A stretch of DNA of 64,000 nt from Austropuccinia psidii (taxonomy: Eukaryota > Basidiomycota > Pucciniomycetes > Pucciniales > Sphaerophragmiaceae). The stretch's first letter is position 1; every line of letters begins with the position of its first letter. Below the pieces are notes generated by a model. The model did no database searches and was not told the DNA's origin. It saw only the letters and a list, made by a program, of their open reading frames with translations. The position numbers and the translations under genes were made by a program. Below are positions 32,901-44,642 of the stretch, in pieces. The DNA is taken from positions 46,033,967 to 46,097,966 of the forward strand of contig JALGQZ010000009.1 in NCBI GenBank assembly GCA_023105745.1, read 5' to 3'.

Positions 32901-35057
32901 CAGATCATTATACAGAATTTGTGATCAACAAACTGTTTTTGAAATGACACAGGAGAGGATTCAAGCACATGATAAAATCAAGTATACCTTGACCAATGCA
33001 CCATTATTATTGATGCCAGACTGGAAACTTCCTTTCAGTCTGTATATTGATGCATGTGGTGAAGGTTTAGGAGCTGCTCTTCATAAAGTTCAGATTGTCA
33101 ATGACAACCCCTATGAAGGTCCAATTTGTTTTATTTCAAGACAAATCAAGCCTACTGAGGCCAGATATGGAGCTAGCCAAATGGAGTGCCTTTGCCTTGT
33201 TTGGGCTCTAGAAAAACTTCATTACTATCTTGATGGTAGTGTGTTTGAATTAATTACTGATTGTAATGCAGTAAAATCACTTCTTAACATGAAACTCCCA
33301 AAAAGACACATTTTAAGATGGCAGATTGCTGTACAGGAGTATAGAGGCAATATGACCATAGTACATAAAGCTGGAAACATTAATAAGAATGCTGATGGCT
33401 TAAGTAGATGGGAATTACCCAATACACCTGACAATCCTTCCTATGTTCCTACAAGTTCAGAACCTCAAATCCCAATTGAAGGAATTAACATCACATATGT
33501 TGGAACAGAATTCTTTGAAGAAGTTAGAGAAAGCTATAAGAAAGATAATAATTGTCATATCCTTACTGCTCTAATTGACAAAGATTGCAAAGATGCATCA
33601 TTAGCTAATTCTCTAGATGATATTTTGAAAACATCTTATGACAATGGAAGATTCCATTTTTTGATGGTATATTATATCATAGATCTAAACACACATGTGT
33701 CATGGTCCTATGTAGTAAAATGTTAATTAACACAATCCTACTAGAATGTAATGATAACATTTATTCTGGACATCTGTCTGAAGACAGAACTATGGAAAGA
33801 ATTAAGACATGTGCCTAGTGGCCATCTTGGAGAAAAGATGTCATTGAGTATTTTCATAGTTGTGATAGATGCCGGAAAGCCAGTAAAGCTACTGATAAAA
33901 GATTTGGTTTAATGATCCATATCCAAGAATCAAATACCCCATGGTAAGTGGTTCACATGCATTGGGTAACCGCCTTATCACCTGACGTTGATAAAAGTTA
34001 CAATGCATGTCTTGTTATTGTAGACAGATATAGCAAAACACCAATCTTTTTACCATGTCATAAAGATGACACAGCTATGGATACAGCTCTTATGATCTGG
34101 AATAGAGTAATATCCCATACTGGTCTCTTTCAAAATATTATTAGTGATAGAGACTCAAAATTCACATCAGCCTTATGGACTAATTTACATAAGCTTTTGG
34201 GTACAAAACTATCATTCTCAACAGCATACCATCCACAAACAGATGTGTTAGCAGAAAGAATGCTTCAAACCCTTGAGGACATGATCAGAAGATTTTGTAC
34301 TTATGGCCTGGAGTTTAGAGATCCTTATGGCTTTACCCATGATTTTTGTACTCTTATTCTAGCATTGGAATTAGCCTACAAGACCTCCATCCATGCTTCA
34401 ACAGGAAAAACTCCTGCAATGTTGGAGAAAGGATGGAACCCCAAACTTCCAGTTGATACTTTGAAAAAGGATCTGCTTAATATTCATCCAGCTGCTTCAA
34501 GCTTTAAGTTTTTGCTTGATAAACTAAGACATCATGAAAATCAAAGCATGAATTATGCCTTTGAATATGCTAAACAGAAATGGGATAAAAGTCATAAGAC
34601 CCCAGAATTCAAAGTAGGGGACTTAATTCTAGTTTCAACTTTGAACTTTAATAATATTAAAGGTCCAAAGAAATTGAAAGATTCCTTTTCAGGACCATTT
34701 ATTATTAAAGCCCTTCATGCAACAAATACATTACAAGTAGAACTATCAGGAGAATCAGAAAACAAACATCCAACTTTTCCTGTTAGTCTGGTATAGCATT
34801 ACACTTCAAGTGATAAGGAATTATTTCCTTTAAGGAATCAAACACCCTTAGAAATAGCCCCACTGGATCAAAGTGAGGATAAAAAGGTACTAAAAGTCTT
34901 GAAATAAAGGAGACTAAGGAGAAAAAATGAAAGAGAATACTTAGTCAGGTACAAAATTCCACAACATGAAGATGAATGGATTGAAGGAAGTAGAATACCT
35001 GATTCCCAAAAGTTTTTCAGAAGATTCAGACATGAGAGAAGACCAATTGATCAATAA
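29991..35057 (+). pseudogene. gag-pol: Outer A element gag-pol, 5'-truncated and degenerate
   Basis: The frame begins mid-gag (YGKNSDKIQKQGRENIEL), directly against the A1 terminus. A TAG at 30134 ends the first block at the same codon as in A1. Then follow gag FSGEGEYNHMEFMKTI, a knuckle CHKCGSTSHLANTC, and a protease LDSGAF followed by a TGA. RT carries [18 protein letters not shown] and YIDYIIICS (32602-32613, catalytic Asp changed to Tyr). RNase H has [15 protein letters not shown]. Integrase fragments include MHWVTALSP and SDRDSKF. The chromodomain-like tail ends ...RRFRHERRPIDQ at 35057. At least ten stops or shifts interrupt it. It is not functional but complete enough to classify. Confidence 0.87.
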
Positions 35058-35193
35058 AAAAAATTTAATTGTGTTCTTTAAATACTTAAGAAGTATAAGT
35101 AGAGATGTTGGACAGTGGATTATACTGCCCCAAATGACTTGGGGGTATACTGAAAAAGAAAATTGTAGTACAATCGTTTTTGGTGGTAGGGAA

Positions 35194-37324
35194 TGTGAGC
35201 CTGTGAGGTATGTATAACATACCCATAAGGCCACAAATGACTTCATACAGAGTTAAATTTGTCTTTAAAAGACTTTTTAATTGAACTTAAAATAAAAAAT
35301 AACAAAAAATAAGTATAACCTTTCTTTGGATAAACAAAGTTATAAATATTATGTCATTTTTGGATTCTACACCAAACTAACCTAGGGTGCACCCATAGGG
35401 TGGTACACCCAAAAATACTTCTTTCTTATGTTATTGGAAGATTTAAGAAACTCACCGTACTAATGTAGCTTTTTCTAATATTTTTTTAAATTGTTAAATT
35501 TAAGCTTAAATAAGCTTAAATTTAAAGTTGCATAAGGTTTATGCAAACTTACCAAAATTTTAGTTAAAATTGAGGTGTGGTGTATATTTACTGAATTGGC
35601 TAAGGATATGCCATACAGGATGTAAATCCTGTGTGGGCTCAATTTAAAAGGGTTTAAGGCCATAGTATGGCTTTAAATTAATAAAAGGGCAAAATCCACA
35701 CAAAAAGGTGGGACAAAGGAAAAAGACCAAAGAGAGCTGGGATACCCAGCTTTTTGGATCTGCAAGGATTAAATGAAGGTTGTCCACCTGTATTGGAGGA
35801 TTTTCAACTTTATATAAACTTTAAGATTAGACTTTGATCCAACGTTAAAGTTTAAACTGGTTTTATCCCAAACTAGACAGGAATTTCATGCTGCCACAGG
35901 GTAAATCCCTATATGCAGTCTTGAAATTAAGGTTTTAAGAACTGTCAAAGCTTAAATAAGCTTAAAACGTTAAGGTTAAAAGCCTTAAAACCTTATCAAA
36001 AGTTAAGGTTTAGTGTGTATTGCTATCTTACGTGGAAAAATAGCAATAACTTCAAAAATTCATTCAAAATCCAATTCTTAATGGATTTGCTTGAAATTTC
36101 ACACAGCTTAAAATTTAATATTATCTATGTATAAATTAAATTTGAAGTATCTTTTATAAATAAATTTCCTAGGTAATTAGCCTGGCTATTTACTCTCTTA
36201 ATTAAGCTCAAAGAAAATTATAATTTCTTTAAAAATTAATTGAAAATTGAGTTAAAGAGATTTCTGCATGAAACTCTATTTTTAAGTTGTTCATGTGATG
36301 AAATTTAATATGAATAAACTCATCTTATATTAAAACTTAAAATAATTAGTCTAAATGAGGATTAAAGTTACTTGGAGTTAAGAATAACACTGGTAACTTT
36401 GAATTGGAATTAAAAATAAGTTGCCTTAAGTTAAGAGCTTTATTTTTAAGCATGGTTTTTCAGTTTTGACCTGAGCACGCCTTCTATATTCATTATGAAT
36501 CATCATAGTTTCTCTGTAGACATAAAAAGAGTCTTTTCATCACTGCTTTTGTCCATCATCATTATCAATCCAATTATATTAGACATTTAAACAGGTAAAG
36601 TTTTATTATTTATAAAATCTTATTATTAAAATATTTCTTAGAAATTTTATTCTTTATAAATCTTAAATTAAAGAATTGAAATAATAGAACATAGATTATT
36701 TTGTAATCATCTATAATGTATTTTATTTTATAAAATTATTGTCTTTAAGATATATTTTAAAATCCACAAATTCCTCTCAAAAACTCTTTAATCATATTTT
36801 TATTCTAAGATATTATTTTATCTTTTAAAATATTGATTTTTGGCGTGTTTTCAATGTATAATTATTACTTAATAAATAACTGTTTTTGTTTGACTTTTTG
36901 TATTAAACAAATAATATAAGTAAGTTTTCTCTAGAATTCTATATTTTTTTTAGCTATTATTAGTTTTTTCATATAGAATTATTTCTTCACAGGGTGTGTT
37001 TTAATTCTTTCATAAATAATAGTTATATTATTTATAAGTGGCTAAATATTTATATTTTCCATGTGTAATTCTCTCATTAAGAGCTTTACACTTCTTATTG
37101 TTATAATTGTCAGTGGGTATAACAATAATAGAATAATTATAATTCATTATAATTATTATATTTTATAACAATAAATAAATTTCTTTTTCTATGTAATTAT
37201 TTTTGATAATTATATTTAAATTTTTGGTTATAATATTTTATTATATTATATTTTTCTACTGAGGACAGTCATAGTATTCTTGATATTGTTACTATTATCA
37301 AGAGCTTCATAGAAAAACCTCACA
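35194..37324 (+). repeat. Outer A element 3' LTR (complete, 2131 bp)
   Basis: This is the only full-length, uninterrupted family A LTR in the window. It starts TGTGAG at 35194, after the polypurine tract GGTGGTAGGGAA, and ends with the perfect inverted counterpart CTCACA at 37319-37324. It carries a duplicated GGTACACCC-type segment near 35390-35410 and the U5 hairpin CTTGATA...TATCAAG at 37280-37302. The sequence after it (GTAGCTGAATTG) is unrelated and is the target. Confidence 0.93.
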
Positions 37325-40300
37325 GTAGCTGAATTGTCTAAATAAAAATTGTAATCCACTCCAGTCACATATATAGAATGATTATTAAAAAGAGATTTGA
37401 AAATTCCTCAATATTTAAATTTACAAATATAAGAAATCAAAATTAATGCACACACATTTACATCTGGTAACACAAAATCTCCATGTTCTGAAATCTGTGG
37501 CATTTTTGGTATGTTGTTTGACTTTTAAGTTTTTAATTGAGTCTCTTATCTCTTTGGTTTTGTGATGGCCATTCAAAAAGTTATTGTTACTATTTTTTGA
37601 ACTGGCTGTGTTAATGTATCCTTAAGCTCATTTCAACTACTTAACCCACTCCAAGAAAAGCAGCTAAACTGAGAATTTATTATAGCCTATCCACATTACC
37701 TGTCAACCAAATTCCCTTTCATTATCCCAAAGAGTCAACTTTTCAGCCACAAATAGCTCCAAGTAGATTCTTCTAAGATCTATCATTTAAAAAACAGCTT
37801 AAGTTTTGGCTGTTTTAATAAATAACCAACTTTCTTAAATGCTTAAAGCTAGTTCATTAAACCCTTACGCTTCTAATCTCACCATGAATTCATGAACTAG
37901 CATCATGTTTCTAGAAGGATATTGGTTATTTTTCTAGCCTACACACTAAAAAATACAACCAAAATTACTTACTCACATTTTCTATTCTCAATTATAAAGC
38001 AGAATCTCATAAAAGTATACATCATTTTTATCCCAAAGCTCAAGACGCCTCTTATCAGACAAAAATAAAATCATTCATGCTAATCCGAAAAATGGCTTCA
38101 TAAAATGAACTTTTTCAGTTGGATATGGATGACTGATACACCCAAGAGGAAATAAAGTTTCTTTCTGCTGCATAAAACACAAATCTCAATCATATTTATG
38201 GATCTTCATGTTCAGGTGATACATTTATTCACTACCCAAACAGATATATTGTAGGTCAATCTAGACAACAGCAATCCAAATGCTGCACTAGTCAAAAATG
38301 TGATAGTCTATCATTCTCTACCTCCTTCCTATTAACAAGAGTCCAATTTCAAACATTTTCATTTCTTCCATACAATAAAGAGTCTTTAGATAACATTATC
38401 CAACAATTAAGTGGCAATAATTTGGTTTTTCTAAGAACAAGTCCCATATAGAACCTTTACAGAATTTAGAAATAATAGAAACAATGAGGGAATTCCTGTT
38501 TTGGATAGCGCTTAGTGTGTTTGGTTTTTGAAATCTTATGTTCATTTTGTCCTGATATCTCTTATTGTTGCTCTGCTCATTGAATCTTGATGAGGTAGAA
38601 AGCTCTTTTCATCTTAAATTGTGTTGTTTTTCAATTCAAGTTTTTTACTTTCTTCTCATTTAAAATACAAAATTTCTTAGAATTTTTGTTTAGAAAATTT
38701 GAAATGACTGAGCTTAGAGATAAAAAAAATATATGTATTATATTTGAAATTCCTGAAGAATAGAAGTTATTCCTATAAGAAAGTAATGGAATCAAAATTT
38801 CACTTGTCAAGAATAATTACAAAAGTGCAAATGAGAATGATTTTGATTTTCATTAAAAATGAAGAAATTCTTTTCTAAGGGTGAAGTAAGAGATGTTACA
38901 CTTCTGATGTTATATGAGCTAGCTACTTATTCTCATGATTTCATTCACCCTCTCACCATTAAAAAAAGTGGCTACACCTGAGATCAGGTGTTGCATTTGG
39001 AAATTAGCTTGTACCCAGCTTATATTGAGCTTGGTACCTGCCTCTGAACTAGGTTGGTACCAGGATCTCACTTTTTGTAAATATTCCCAGTCCTTCTAAG
39101 TCACTGGAATATTTAAAAAGTTCCAATTTTGATATTCTCTCCTTTCAATGGGATAGAATGCAGCTGCATTACATTATCTTTAATGCTTCCAGATATTGGG
39201 ATAAGCTAAAAATGCCTTTTATCAATTATTTAGTCTTAATGAAAAGCTTCTGAATTATAAATTATTTAATTTTAACCTATATTACTTATTGAAACGCTCT
39301 CTTTTCTCTTTTGAAGTCCTCAATAGCTTAAGCTCACCTTTCAGAATTAAGAAAGCCTCTATCCTACTTTTCTGGCTATTTATTATTGAAATATGTTGAT
39401 ATTGATTCTTATTTTTTCTTTAATATATGAATTAAAAATGAACTATTCTGAATTCAAAACTTTCTTTAAAGCCTATATAGTTTCAATTTCTTTATGTGAC
39501 TAATTTTTTCAAATTGTAAAAATACTTTTTTTGGGTTTTTTGGAAGAAAATCCTGAAAAAACATAGAATATTGATATATTTCTTTTTTTTTACTTGAATA
39601 TTGTCAATTAAAGCATCATTTGGATCATTTTAACTTTAAAGTTTTTCTTCTATTTTTTCTAACAATTTAATTAACTCATATTCATCAGTAAAATAAATAT
39701 AGTGTTTCTTTTAAAAAACAAAATTCTTGATTTTTTCTTGACTAGTGTTTTGGAATATTTTTTTTGATTTATATCACATAATTATTTGAGGTTATATTTT
39801 GATAGTTTTTTACATTTAAAACAAATTTATCAGTATTTTACTGTAAACAAATCAAGGATCATCAATTGTTACAGTAATTTACAGTTAATTCTGTAACTTT
39901 AAAACTGTCAACAATTACAGGACACATACGGTAACAAAAGTAACAAGTGTCAATTCATTTACAGAAGCAGGGCTTACAGGATCTTTAGCTGTAATTTTCA
40001 ATTGAGAAAAAAACATACAATAAATTCAAAAACTATTACACACATAAATGAGCAAGCTCAAAAAAGTTTTAAAAGATTTCCAAAAAAAAGGTGAATAAAT
40101 TATTCAAATAAAATATCACCAGAAAATAAAAAATAATAAAAGTCAAAAAATATAAATAAAATATTTTGTAGTAGCAGGAAGACAGTTTCTTCTAATTTTT
40201 TCTTTCAAAAATTCTACAAAAAAAGCCCGATTTCAATAATAAAAAGAAATTAAGCTCAAACCTTGTAAATGTTTTTTTGATTTATTTCTTTTGGGACATT

Positions 40301-41648
40301 CTATCCTTCTATTTTAGCTCTTTTCTTAATAAAGTCTTAAGCATATGTACTGAATATTTTTTGTGAGTTTTTTATTTCTTTTCTCTTTCAAAAATCCAGA
40401 GAAATAGTTCAATTCAAAAAAAATATGTGGGAAGACAAAAAAAGAGATACATGAACTCATTATGATATTGATAAAACTAATTCACGATATTAATATATTT
40501 TTTTATTTAAATGAATGAGGCCGAAGTTCCTGGATCTCTGGGGGCTATATCCCTGTATTATGAATAGGGGCTTGTCATAAATATTCTAGAAAGCATGCTT
40601 CCCCTATTATTCTATTAAATAATGGTAAATAGTGATATTAATATCAGGCTTAACGTAAATTATCATTAATTTTCACAATATATAATTTTGCAAATTTACA
40701 TTAAATTTTACAGATCAAAGCATATTAATCATGGTATTAGTGCATATTTAATACAGTTTTTGAAACCAATTGAATTTTCAGCTTTAAAATTTTGTTTTGA
40801 GAGACTATCCATGTATCCCCATCAAAAAAGAGATTATCTGTTTCAATTGATTGAGATGTTGTCAATAATAAGAATTGAATCCTTGAGACATGAGTTGGAC
40901 CACATTTTGAATCTAATTGGACATTGCTTTGAATTCATATTTCTCTTACTTCAAGGTTACTTCCCAAAAGTTTCAATCTCATTTTTTTGTCCCTTTCTTG
41001 TAAATATTACCCTAATAAATAATTTAAGACTTTTGTTAATAATCAATATTTAAATAGAAAAAGAATGCTTCTGATTTTCTATTTCAGAAAGACTCAAAAC
41101 AGCTACATGTGTAACTTGATTAGCTACAATTAATAAACACCTTATTTCTCCCAATTTATTATGTTTCTAGGCTAAATAGGCTTATCAAAGGGAATTTTGA
41201 ATTTACAGGCCTCCCAGAAGCTTCATAAATGAATTTTGGGGAATAAGTTGGAAAAAAGAGCTTCTTTATTTCATCTTTTTTGACTTAATACTACATATAA
41301 TTCCCATCATTTGAAATAAATCGGATTAAATTTTCTATTTCCTCATAAAAATGTATACTTTAGTTGTTCTGAAATTCTCTTTAATATTTGTATTTGGTTT
41401 TATTTGAATATTAATAAGGATTAATCAGTTTAAGAAAAATTCTATTTAGATAAATTCTAGAATTATTCTCTCCAATCACTGTTATAGTTTGATTTTTTAA
41501 TTGTGTTAACTACTAAGTTGATAGATTTATCTTGAAATATTTCAAGTTATTTACCCATAGATAAAAGCTCAAATTACTTATTTCTGAGTGCATATAGAGC
41601 CCTCCATATTTCCTAGCAATTATAAAATGTAATGAAGTTCAAGTGTAT
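37325..41648. other. Gene-poor AT-rich interval, target side left of B2
   Basis: I see no confident gene in these 4.3 kb. It holds a palindrome ACACCTGA/TCAGGTGT at 38973-38990, a cluster of TTACAG/CTGTAA motifs at about 39838-40000, and an open stretch at 40688-41053 without an ATG start (FERLSMYPHQKRDYLFQLIE...), preceded by TTTTACAG. That stretch might be an exon of an unknown gene, but nothing supports it beyond being open. The interval is continuous with 60655-62067 once B2 is removed. Confidence 0.6.
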
Positions 41649-41653
41649 TAAAG
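41649..41653. repeat. B2 target-site duplication TAAAG (left; right copy 60650-60654)
   Basis: TAAAG precedes TGTGAG at 41654 and follows CTTACA at 60649. It proves that the two outer LTRs belong to one insertion despite 19 kb between them. Confidence 0.92.
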
Positions 41654-43437
41654 TGTGAGCCTTAGAGGTATTTTCATATACCCAAAAGACCACAAACAAA
41701 AAATTAATATACAAACATATATGAAATTAATTCATTTACATGATTAAAGTAAAAATTAAATTCTAAATATAAACTTATATACATAATCAAAAATTTAATT
41801 ATAACTTTAAAATTCAAATACATTAAGTTTGTAGATTGTAAAAACACATTTCTTTGAAAAAATTAAGTAAAAATAAAATAATTTTAGAAAAAATTTAAAT
41901 AAATTTTATCATAACTTTTTATCTGAAATATAAACATATAAAATTTATTTCATCATTGGATTCCTTATAAAAAATTAGGTGGGGTCACCTCTGAGTGGGA
42001 TTTTTGTAACTCAACTTTAAATAAGCTTAAATTAAGTTTTTTGTATTTTCTGTATAAAAGTTGAAAATCCTCAAAACCTCAACTTAATTCACATCACATG
42101 TAGTGTTAATAATCAACTTTTTTGTTAAAATTGAGGTGTTGTGTATATTTTAGAAGCTATGAGGAATTGAAGTGTTTTTAATTGAATTCAATTGAATTGT
42201 CAAAATGTGTGCATGTATTACATAAGTGAACTTTGATTTACATGAGGTGTCAATTATTCAAGTATTGTACTGTAAAACTCAATTGTATTACATATGTAAA
42301 TTGTAAGTAAAACACATGATGAGGAATTAAAGGAAAAAATAAATTGGAAAGATTAAATTTGGGGGGGAAAGGAACTCTAGCTCTAAGGGGGAGCCAGACC
42401 CCCAAAATCCTTGCTGAAAGGCGTGAGATGTCAAAATCCACGCAAATTTCATTACTTTTGGCCTGGAATTGAGTCACAGGGTCTGTGACTCAATTGATGA
42501 TGAGGTTTTGATACCAACAAGGGTAGTCTTAACTGTTGCCAAGAGGGTAAAACTACCTTTAAGATAAAACAATATTAGTAAAAACAGTTTCAACTAGTTT
42601 CTATGTCTCTTACACTCATTCTGAAATTCTTTGAAGGCTCTTGGCCAGGTATTACTATAGTAATGGCTGATTTAAGGGTCTAAAATGGCTAAAACCAGCC
42701 CTTTTTTGGTCTAAACCAGGGTTGAATGATGCCGTAATTGGCTTTTCTGCTTTCAGAGTTCTTTCCACGACTGACAAGAGTAAATTTTACTTTTGGAGTA
42801 AGAAAATTAATGGCTATAAAAGAATGTCTTCTTTGCCCCACTTTTCTCTTCATGTTAGAATCTTTTCCTTTTATAATTAGCTTAAACACTGTTAAAGCAA
42901 TCAATAAAATATTCCAACCACCCTTTACATATCATTACAAACCTTTTAACCACGTGAAAAAATTATCATAATCATTGTTTGTAACTCTTATAATCATTTT
43001 TACCCCTGAACCACCCCAAAAGTGAATTGAAGCATCTTTCATCACTGTTATCTTTGTCACTTTGTTTACAAATTCACTCTGCTCACTTTTGGGCGTGTTT
43101 TCTCTTTAAATATCTTTTTAAAGACTTTGTTCTTTAATTAATTTCTTGCAGTTCTTTTCTCAATTAATTCCAATTGAAATTGCTCTTGACAAAATTTCTT
43201 TGGTAGCCTTAAATATCTCTTGTAGAGTATTTTTGGATAAATATTTATTGTTGGTAAAACAATAAATTTGTATTATATTGGTGTTTTATACTTACAAAGT
43301 TAAAAACAACAAAATTGGTGTGTTTTCTCTTTAAAAATACTATTTCTTACTATTTTTAAATAATTTTACCTTATACAAATTTTGAGGACAGGAAAAGTAA
43401 TTGATATTTTATCAAATTTTCATATCCACACCTTACA
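41654..43437 (+). repeat. B2 5' LTR
   Basis: The LTR runs from TGTGAGCCTTAGAGG to CACACCTTACA. The TATA box is at 42815. It has fewer copies of the CTAAAAATGG unit than B1. It is followed by TTTGTGGGCCCAGCCGTGAT, the family B primer-site sequence with one change. Confidence 0.93.
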
Positions 43438-43659
43438 TTTGTGGGCCCAGCCGTGATATTTTACCTGTGAAATATTTTTTTACTCTTTTTTAATCCTTTT
43501 TCTTATATTGAAAAATTCAAAAAACATATAAAAAATACTTCTAATTCAAAAAAATCCATAAAAGAATATTTTTCATATTATAAGTGAGGCTTATATTTCA
43601 ATTCCTTTTTTTTGATACCCTTTTTTTACTTAATTAATTGGCTTTTTCATTAATTTCAG

Positions 43660-43857
43660 TGTCTGATAATGTGGTAAGACAAGAAAACATTTAAACAGCC
43701 TCAAAGGTTACCAGCATTATTCCTGCCAGTACTGTGAATTCTGATCATAATAGTACTATTATTGTGACTCAGAATGATCAACCTGAACCAATTTCTTCTG
43801 AATTGATTAGCTTGGATATAAGTAATACTCTTCAGAAAGCTAAGAATTTGGCTAATA
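43660..43857 (+). other. B2 leader open segment, homologous to the B1 putative exon
   Basis: Exactly 198 bp, as in B1, bounded by TTTCAG and AATA|GTAAGT. A TAA interrupts it (ACATTTAAACAG). Element C inserted 24 bp after the donor, inside the putative intron. The acceptor side resumes at 52894-52934 (CAACCAG). Confidence 0.45.
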
Positions 43858-43876
43858 GTAAGTATTTTGATGTAAA

Positions 43877-43881
43877 ATTAC
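43877..43881. repeat. C target-site duplication ATTAC (left; right copy 52889-52893)
   Basis: AAATTAC precedes TGTCAC at 43882, and ATTAC follows TTACA at 52888. The duplicated target lies in the B2 leader. Confidence 0.95.
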
Positions 43882-44642
43882 TGTCACAGGGGCTCTTTGA
43901 AGTGAAGAGGGCCTGGCACTCAGTAAACTGGGACTCACTTATGGAGGGCTCAAAGATATGGTAAGAAGGAACACAATAAAGAGTGTTAAAGATAAATTGC
44001 TCAAAGAATAAATATAAGAAAAGCAGCAACAAGAAATAAGAGTAAGAAATAGAAGAGCCAACCACAAACAAGTCCAAGTCCACTGTTTCAACCTGTCAGA
44101 ATGGAAAGAGAAGGGTTAATAAGGATATGGCCACCCAACTCATACTGTACAGGCGAAGAGAGAAAAGGCAAAGACTAACTTAAAATTAAATAATTATAAT
44201 ACCCAATTATAAGGATAAGAATAATTATAAAATGATAAATAAACTAAATTAATTAACTGGGGAAAAGTCCCCAGGGGGGAGAAAGAGGGGCTGGTATATG
44301 TGAGAATCACCAGCCCTGATCCAGAGGAAGAATTTTCATGATAATATTTGATGATTGAATTGAGTCTGGCCAATACAGGTCCTGTACGGCTGTACAGAAC
44401 CTGTACAAGAGGTGTGGTGTATTTGAGTGATCATACAGTTCCATATTGGTGTATTGAAACTGTATTGGGTGAATCCAACCTGTACAGGTGTTGAAAGGCT
44501 GTATTGAGGTACCAAGCTGTATGCATGTCCAGAATGAAGATTGCTGAAATTGAATGCTGATACAAATTCTGGATCTGCTGATTTGGGGTGTTTGAGTGGG
44601 TGTATGAATGAATACCCTTACCCCTGATGAGTGGTTGTTACA
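43882..44642 (-). repeat. C 3' LTR
   Basis: In element orientation it runs from TGTAACAACC to CCCCTGTGACA. It contains a perfect hairpin CTGGGGA/TCCCCAG at 44257-44274, next to a pyrimidine tract. The polypurine tract of C (AAGAGGGGGATAC, minus strand, 44643-44655) abuts it. Confidence 0.95.

Larger units (their letters stand above)
6192..37324 (+). mobile_element. Outer family A Ty3/Gypsy element, split by a nested insertion
   Basis: The 5' LTR plus leader (6192-8978) and the gag-pol remainder plus 3' LTR (29991-37324) are read as two halves of one plus-strand element. Their LTRs share derived variants (CCTTCTATATTC, TTTCTCTGTAGAC, CCATCATCATTATC, AATTATATTAGAC) that the left-edge LTR and A1 lack. 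About 660 bp of the gag region between the halves is missing, and the minus-strand element A1 sits in the gap. The first 153 bp of the 5' LTR are also lost. The element is inactive. Target duplications cannot be compared because the 5' terminus is gone. Confidence 0.7.

Noticed and set aside
40688..41053. 121-codon open stretch as a protein-coding gene
   Set aside because: There is no ATG at the start and no recognisable domain. It is kept only as a remark in the interval description.
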